Assembly: GCA_937898715.1 (NCBI GenBank)
Contig: CALEKA010000041.1
Location: 1-10,069, forward strand
Length of the DNA stretch: 10,069 bases
Direction: 5' to 3'
Source: an uncultured Prevotella sp.
GTDB lineage: Bacteria; Bacteroidota; Bacteroidia; Bacteroidales; Bacteroidaceae
The notes beneath the pieces are model-generated. The model was not told the origin of the DNA and did not search any database. It worked only from the letters and a program-made list of their open reading frames with translations. A program made the translations under genes and the position numbers. Positions 5,969 through 10,069 of the stretch are shown in pieces. Numbering within the stretch: position 1 is the stretch's first letter; each line of letters opens with the position of its first letter.

Positions 5969-7378
5969 ATGAGACTCAATAGCCAGAAAGAACAACTTCT
6001 GTCGATGATTCGGCAAAACAGCCCCATGACCGTCAAACAGCAAGCTCAGCTCGTTCTGAATCTTGCCACACCAGCCATACTTGCACAACTCACCACAACA
6101 ATGATGCAATACATCGACGCATCTATGGTGGGCAGTCTTGGAGCAGAAGCTTCGGCAGCTATCGGACTCATAGAGACTACCACTTGGCTCCTTGGAAGCA
6201 TCTGTTCGGCTTGCGCTGCAGGATTCTACGTACAAGTAAGCCATCAATTGGGAGCCACTGACAATGCTACAGCGCGTAATACACTCCGCCAAGGCATCAT
6301 CTCTGTGCTCATCACGAGTACCCTCTTAGGACTTCTGGCACTTTGCATAAGTCCGTTCCTTCCCGCATGGCTGGGTGGGAACAACCATATTAATGGCACA
6401 GCATCAGCCTATTTTGCTATCATTGCCTTAGCCCTACCCGCTTTTCAATTCTCTATGTTTGCATCGGGTATGCTCCGCAGTAGCGGCAATATGATAGTGC
6501 CCAGCATCATGAGTGTAGTAATGATGGCACTTGATGTGGTATTCAACTTTTTCTTAATCTTCCCCACACGCACGCTTACCATCCTCAATACCGAGTTCAT
6601 CATGCCTGGGGCAGGATTGGGCGTGATTGGTGCAGGCATCGGTACAGTTTCGGCAGAATTAGTAGCAGCACTTATTAGCATGTACCTACTCTGTTTCAGA
6701 AGCAAAGTGCTCAGCTTGCGATTAGATAAAGGCCGATTCCGCCCCACTGCTAAAGTCGTCAAGAAAGCACTTCACATAGGTCTGCCCATGGGGCTTCAAC
6801 AAGCAGTCATGTGCTCGGCCTACGTGATGACCACCATCATCATAGCTCCACTTGGAACCATTGCCATTGCAGCCAACTCCTTTGGCATTATCGTAGAGAG
6901 CCTATGCTACATGCCTGGTTATGGTGTTTCCGATGCTGCCACCACCCTTGTGGGCCAGAGTCTTGGTGCAGGGCGCAAAGAACTCATGAAGAGATTCGCA
7001 TGGATCTCCGTAGGATTGGGGATGATTATCATGTGCATAATGGGCATTGTGATGTACGCAGGATCGCCCTTGGCACTAACAATGATGACACCCGACGGAG
7101 AAGTACAAAAGCTTGGTGTGGAAATACTGAGAATTGAAGCCTTTGCCGAACCTATGTTTGGTGCGAGCATTATCTGTTATGGGGTATTTGTAGGTGCTGC
7201 TCAGACACTTACGCCCAGTATTATGAACTTAGCAAGTATGTGGGGTGTGCGCATCACTTTAGCAGCTCTCTTAGCCCCATCAATGGGCTTGCGTGGAGTA
7301 TGGATGGCCATGTGCATCGAGCTATGCTTCAGAGGCATTATATTCCTTATAAAACTTAAGTGTTGGAAAATAAGATAA
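5969..7378 (+). CDS. MATE-family multidrug/cation efflux transporter (NorM/DinF-like)
   Basis: This 469-residue, very hydrophobic protein has the length and two-half layout of MATE transporters, with about twelve membrane helices. They export organic cations, drugs or metabolites in exchange for Na+ or H+. The two halves span roughly 1-245 and 262-469. The pseudo-symmetric hallmark loops are visible as YVQVSHQLGATD (87-98) and ATTLVGQSLGAG (324-335), each after a helix rich in small residues. NLATPAILAQL (31-41) is the usual first helix entry, and GLPMGLQQAV (271-280) begins the second half. The ATG is the first start after an in-frame stop at 5957-5959, so no longer version is possible. The substrate cannot be predicted. 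It has its own promoter, and the DUF3737 gene follows after 75 nt (51 nt to the alternative TTG start). Confidence 0.95.
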   Translation: MRLNSQKEQLLSMIRQNSPMTVKQQAQLVLNLATPAILAQLTTTMMQYIDASMVGSLGAEASAAIGLIETTTWLLGSICSACAAGFYVQVSHQLGATDNATARNTLRQGIISVLITSTLLGLLALCISPFLPAWLGGNNHINGTASAYFAIIALALPAFQFSMFASGMLRSSGNMIVPSIMSVVMMALDVVFNFFLIFPTRTLTILNTEFIMPGAGLGVIGAGIGTVSAELVAALISMYLLCFRSKVLSLRLDKGRFRPTAKVVKKALHIGLPMGLQQAVMCSAYVMTTIIIAPLGTIAIAANSFGIIVESLCYMPGYGVSDAATTLVGQSLGAGRKELMKRFAWISVGLGMIIMCIMGIVMYAGSPLALTMMTPDGEVQKLGVEILRIEAFAEPMFGASIICYGVFVGAAQTLTPSIMNLASMWGVRITLAALLAPSMGLRGVWMAMCIELCFRGIIFLIKLKCWKIR

Positions 7379-7453
7379 GAGCTATTGAATCAGTATAAGA
7401 TGGTTCTATAAATAGAGGAAACATACATTTTGTCAATAAATAAAAGATATCAT

Positions 7454-8299
7454 ATGGAAACTATTAGCAACAAAGTATTTGGCGGAGAGCGTCCTCTTTT
7501 CGAGATTCACAATATGGAACTCGACCACGTACGTATCACCTTTGGTGAATCAGGCATTAAGGAATGTAGCAACATCGTATGTCGCAATTGCTACTTTGAG
7601 GGTAAATATCCGCTTTGGCACGTAAAGGGGTCGGACATACGCAATTGCTACTTTGCTCCTGGATCGCGCTCTGCCATCTGGTATTCCGACGATATGCATA
7701 TGGAAGATTGCGTAATCAATGGTCCCAAATTCTTCCGCGAGATGAAGAATCTTTCGCTCAAGAATGTAACCATCAACGATGCCGATGAGACCTTTTGGGG
7801 CATAGACGGTCTCACACTTGAAAATGTTGTTTTGCACGAAGGAACATACCCATTTATGCACTGCAACAATATCAAAGTAGACGGACTCATATCGGATGCG
7901 AAATACGTCTTCCAATATTCGCGCAACATCGAAATACACAACGCTCGTATTGACACGAAAGACTCTTTTTGGGAGGTAGACAATGTGACAGTCTACGATT
8001 CTGAACTCAATGGAGAGTTCCTCGGTTGGCATTCACGCAATCTGCGCTTGGTCAACTGCCACATCTCAGGCGAGCAGCCACTATGCTATGCTGAAGGACT
8101 TATCATAGAGGGGTGTACATTCGATGCGGAATGCGATCGTGCCTTTGAATACTCCACCCTGCAAGCAGATATCAAAGGATACATCAAGAGTATTAAGAAT
8201 CCAAAGTCAGGCCATATTGTAGCAGACAGCATCGGCGAAGTGATCATCGATCAAAACATCAAGCAGCCCGCAGATTGCAAAATATCAGTCCGCGCTTAA
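7454..8299 (+). CDS. DUF3737-family right-handed beta-solenoid protein
   Basis: The 281-residue product from ATG 7454 fits the DUF3737 family, whose members usually begin near a (F/L)GGERPLF motif; here VFGGERPLFE is at about residues 7-16. The body is a run of 11-12 imperfect rungs of 18-21 residues, each with an aromatic pair such as LWHV, IWYS, FFRE, FWGI, FQYS or FWEV, followed by alternating hydrophobics and often an Asn-Cys turn (NCYF, DCVI, GCTF). That pattern means a right-handed parallel beta helix with a stacked aromatic ladder. There is no signal peptide, so it is probably cytoplasmic. No catalytic motif is visible and the family has no assigned function. An in-frame TTG at 7430 would add 8 residues and has AGAGGAAA about 8 nt upstream; I prefer the ATG because the family motif follows it closely. 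Probably co-transcribed with MATE. Confidence 0.88.
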   Translation: METISNKVFGGERPLFEIHNMELDHVRITFGESGIKECSNIVCRNCYFEGKYPLWHVKGSDIRNCYFAPGSRSAIWYSDDMHMEDCVINGPKFFREMKNLSLKNVTINDADETFWGIDGLTLENVVLHEGTYPFMHCNNIKVDGLISDAKYVFQYSRNIEIHNARIDTKDSFWEVDNVTVYDSELNGEFLGWHSRNLRLVNCHISGEQPLCYAEGLIIEGCTFDAECDRAFEYSTLQADIKGYIKSIKNPKSGHIVADSIGEVIIDQNIKQPADCKISVRA

Positions 8300-8422
8300 G
8301 AAGCATGAGATTAGATGCTATCGCAAACCAAGAAAAAAACGTGCGACGTATCTACACTTAGCCAATCGAAATATTTACTCTTCCCTACCCTTCATTCTTA
8401 AAAAGGAAATTTCACAACACTC

Positions 8423-9610
8423 ATGTCTACCACATACGATTTTTCAAAACTTACGCAGCGACGTGGCACCAACTCCTACAAGTGGGATAGCACATCCGAT
8501 CCTAATCTCATTCCCCTATGGGTGGCAGATATGGACTTTGAGACCTATCCAGGTATTACAGAGGCACTTCAGGAGCGAGTCAGTCAGGGTATTTTTGGCT
8601 ATACACGTGTGCCAGAGTCGTATTACGATGCCATTATCCACTGGTTTGCCACCTACCACGATTGGCATATCCGCCGTAGCGATATTATCTATACCTCAGG
8701 AGTTGTACCTGCCATATCGGCCATTATCAAGGCACTCACACTGCCAGGTGATCAAGTGATTGTGCAAGGCCCCGTGTACAATTGTTTCTTCTCATCCATA
8801 CGCAACAATGGCTGCGAAATGGTTAGCAATTCGCTCATCTACAATCGTAAGACGAAACGATATGAAATCGATTTTGCAGACTTAGAACAGAAGCTCCAAC
8901 ATGATCGAGCACGCCTATTCCTGCTATGCAACCCTCACAATCCAGGAGGAAGAGTCTGGACACGCGACGAACTCACACAATTAGCCCAGCTATGCCAAAA
9001 ACATGGTGTACGAATCATTTCGGACGAGATTCATTGTGAATTCACATTCTCACCTTATCAATACACCCCACTCGGATCATTACCTGCGGATCTAAGCGAG
9101 GGATGTATCACCTGCTGCTCTCCCTCAAAAGCATTCAATATTGCGGGCTTACAGATTGCCAATATCATCTGCCGTGATGTAGAAGTACGTGAGCGCATTG
9201 ATCGTGCCATCAACATCAATGAGGTATGCGACGTCAACCCATTCGGAGTCATAGCTCTCGAGAAAGCCTACTCTGCCGAAGGACACGAATGGCTCTGCCA
9301 ACTCCAGCACTATCTTGCAGACAATTATGAACTTTTGCGTAAACGTTTCGCTCAAGAAATGCCACAATGCCCTGTCATGCTGATGGAGGGCACTTACTTG
9401 GCTTGGGCAGACTGCTCTGCACTTCCCATCTCGTCACAGGAATTGAGCGAACTTCTCATTAAGGATCACCACGTATGGATTACCGCGGGTAGCGTGTACG
9501 GCCGCGAAGGAACACATTTTGTCCGTATTAACATGGCATGTCCGCGCGCTCGTCTGGAAGAAGGGCTTAAACGTATATTTGAGGGAATGCGAGGACTTCT
9601 CTTAGAATAA
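8423..9610 (+). CDS. MalY/PatB-family PLP-dependent cystathionine beta-lyase (C-S lyase)
   Basis: The 395 residues match MalY/PatB enzymes, fold-type I PLP lyases that split C-S bonds in cystathionine or cysteine conjugates to give a thiol, pyruvate and ammonia. Family marks in order: LIPLWVADMDFE (29-40), GIFGYTRVPESYYDAI (56-71), SGVVPAIS (92-99), GPVYNCFF (116-123, stacking Y119), LLCNPHNPGGRVWT (167-180, Asn173), IISDEIHCEF (198-207, Asp201), the Schiff-base lysine K236 in SPSKAFNIAGLQ (233-244), and FVRIN (366-370, Arg368 for the carboxylate). All cofactor residues are present, unlike the HisC-like protein in this window. E. coli MalY also represses the maltose regulator MalT, but that role should not be assumed here. 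The gene lies 123 nt after DUF3737 with no clear TAnnTTTG promoter between, so partial read-through is likely. Confidence 0.95.
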   Translation: MSTTYDFSKLTQRRGTNSYKWDSTSDPNLIPLWVADMDFETYPGITEALQERVSQGIFGYTRVPESYYDAIIHWFATYHDWHIRRSDIIYTSGVVPAISAIIKALTLPGDQVIVQGPVYNCFFSSIRNNGCEMVSNSLIYNRKTKRYEIDFADLEQKLQHDRARLFLLCNPHNPGGRVWTRDELTQLAQLCQKHGVRIISDEIHCEFTFSPYQYTPLGSLPADLSEGCITCCSPSKAFNIAGLQIANIICRDVEVRERIDRAININEVCDVNPFGVIALEKAYSAEGHEWLCQLQHYLADNYELLRKRFAQEMPQCPVMLMEGTYLAWADCSALPISSQELSELLIKDHHVWITAGSVYGREGTHFVRINMACPRARLEEGLKRIFEGMRGLLLE

Positions 9611-9617
9611 CATTGAT

Positions 9618-9715
9618 GCGAGTACTGATTTAAAAATGCCGAAGGAAATAGTCTGAACGAGTCTTTTACCGCTCGTACGCTCTATTTCCTTCGGCATTTC
9701 TATTTCAGTACTCGC
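9618..9715. terminator. 98-nt nested hairpin downstream of the MalY gene, probable terminator
   Basis: Three stems nest. The outer GCGAGTACTGA (9618-9628) pairs with TCAGTACTCGC (9705-9715). The middle is a perfect 18-bp stem, 9634-9651 with 9682-9699, containing ATGCCGAAGGAAATAG. The inner ACGAG/CTCGT (9657-9661, 9672-9676) closes a 10-nt loop. The middle stem with A and T flanks looks like a Bacteroidetes terminator and lies 24 nt past the stop. The outer arms are more than a terminator needs, so it may be a palindromic element that also ends transcription. Confidence 0.7.
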
Positions 9716-9719
9716 TTTA

Positions 9720-9834
9720 AAATATTATACCTAACTGAAGTTTTCTCTAAAGAAAACTTGAATACCTAATTATCAAAGTGTAAACTTATTAACCGAGCGA
9801 ATTCTAACGGGGGGAACGTCTTCTATACTACATA
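9720..9834. other. AT-rich intergenic spacer
   Basis: Between the nested hairpin and the 22-nt ladder there is no coding frame worth reporting. A small inverted repeat, AGTTTTC/GAAAACT (about 9739-9758, AGTTTTCTCTAAAGAAAACT), could fold. A run of six G lies at about 9809-9814. Nothing else is seen. Confidence 0.4.
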
Positions 9835-10010
9835 CATCTTTTCGTTTGCAAACGAGCATCTTTTCGTTTGCCGATAAGCATTTTACCGTTTACGAATGAA
9901 CATCCTTTCATCGTACACCGCCCGGTGGCAATGCTGCCACTGGGCGGTGGCAATGCTGCCATTGGGCGGTGGCAATGCTGCCACCGAGCGGTGTACGATG
10001 GAAGAACCAT
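9835..10010. repeat. 22-nt minisatellite ladder, eight consecutive units of two sequence types
   Basis: Units begin at 9835, 9857, 9879, 9901, 9923, 9945, 9967 and 9989, each exactly 22 nt. Units 1-3 are A-type: two start CATCTTTTCGTTTGC and the third is a diverged CATTTTACCGTTTAC. Unit 4 begins CATCCTTTCATCG and leads into the second type. Units 5-7 share CGGTGGCAATGCTGCCA and differ mainly in the last six bases; unit 8 is a hybrid starting CGGTGTACG. Because 22 is not a multiple of 3, it is not protein coding. Units differ at scattered sites rather than as repeat and spacer, so it is not CRISPR. Confidence 0.85.
9909..10000. repeat. 92-bp inverted-repeat element inside the 22-nt ladder (MITE-like)
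   Basis: The arms 9909-9930 and 9979-10000 are complementary at 21 of 22 positions; the outer 13 bp (CATCGTACACCGC/GCGGTGTACGATG) are perfect and only 9922/9987 mismatch. They enclose 48 nt made of the GC-rich 22-mers, which carry their own GGCA/TGCC symmetry. The layout recalls the BrickBuilt MITEs with internal minisatellites described in Porphyromonas gingivalis. It could also be a structured RNA or a protein-binding array. Confidence 0.7.
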
Positions 10011-10040
10011 CATGTACAGGGCAGACGCATCAAATCCGAG

Positions 10041-10067
10041 AACATTTAACACGTCTGTTAACATGTT
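10041..10067. repeat. Short hairpin at the right edge
   Basis: TTAACA (10046-10051) pairs with TGTTAA (10056-10061) around CGTC, and the stem extends through AACAT (10041-10045) and ATGTT (10063-10067) with one bulged base at 10062. It may be an operator, a terminator or part of the neighbouring repeat region; the window ends too soon to tell. Confidence 0.45.
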
Positions 10068-10069
10068 AT

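Noticed and set aside
5619..5969. Minus-strand 116-codon frame starting with TTG
   Set aside because: TTG start opposite the MATE start, overlap with a good plus-strand promoter, no recognised family. Kept only as a low-interest remnant.
7425..7432. ACATTTTG as a -7 box for the DUF3737 gene
   Set aside because: The TA of TAnnTTTG is missing (AC instead) and no -33 TTTG sits at the right distance.
7550..8032. Minus-strand 160-codon frame inside the DUF3737 gene
   Set aside because: Fully antisense to a well-supported gene with periodic protein repeats; the open frame follows from the codon pattern of those repeats.
9835..10010. CRISPR array
   Set aside because: Units are contiguous at 22 nt with no unique spacers, and there are no cas genes.
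9828..10064. Minus-strand 78-codon frame across the repeats
   Set aside because: It only reads through the 22-nt ladder, whose unit length is not a multiple of three; the peptide has no family features.

Overview
The window looks like a chromosomal segment of a Bacteroidales bacterium, most likely Prevotella or a close relative. Three things point there. Promoters match the Bacteroidetes form (TTTG at -33, TAnnTTTG at -7) and there is little Shine-Dalgarno signal. RecR and the transposase resemble Bacteroidetes family members. The genes are a typical Bacteroidales mix (lone HisC-like aminotransferase, GT2, MATE, DUF3737, MalY/PatB). These are family recognitions from reading the translations; no database search was run.

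Layout: 1-984 (minus) is the 5' part of an IS1634-type (IS4 superfamily) transposase that runs off the left edge; the element may end near 1080. A 17-bp-stem bidirectional hairpin terminator (1169-1218) separates it from a minus-strand HisC-like gene (1289-2269). Divergent from that is a plus-strand run: recR, a small four-helix membrane protein, a GT2 glycosyltransferase with an added C-terminal domain, and a GNAT acetyltransferase. Next comes a compact tRNA-Asp(GTC)-tRNA-Cys(GCA) operon with a consensus promoter and a strong terminator. About 300 bp without a convincing gene lead to the promoter of a MATE efflux gene, followed closely by a DUF3737 beta-solenoid protein and then a MalY/PatB C-S lyase. 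The last 460 bp are non-coding but highly structured: a 98-nt nested hairpin and an exact 22-nt ladder of eight steps containing a 92-bp inverted-repeat element.

How it works together: recR serves recombinational repair. The GT2 and GNAT genes could act in surface polysaccharide or small-molecule modification. MATE, DUF3737 and MalY may be read together or in series, but no shared pathway can be proved from sequence.

Most notable: (i) the HisC-like protein is intact but has His where the PLP-binding lysine should be, and Arg in place of the cofactor-stacking Tyr, while other cofactor and substrate residues remain; (ii) the 22-nt ladder, which keeps perfect register across two unrelated sequence types; (iii) three genes whose -7 box lies only 4 to 7 nt before the start codon, implying leaderless or nearly leaderless mRNAs.
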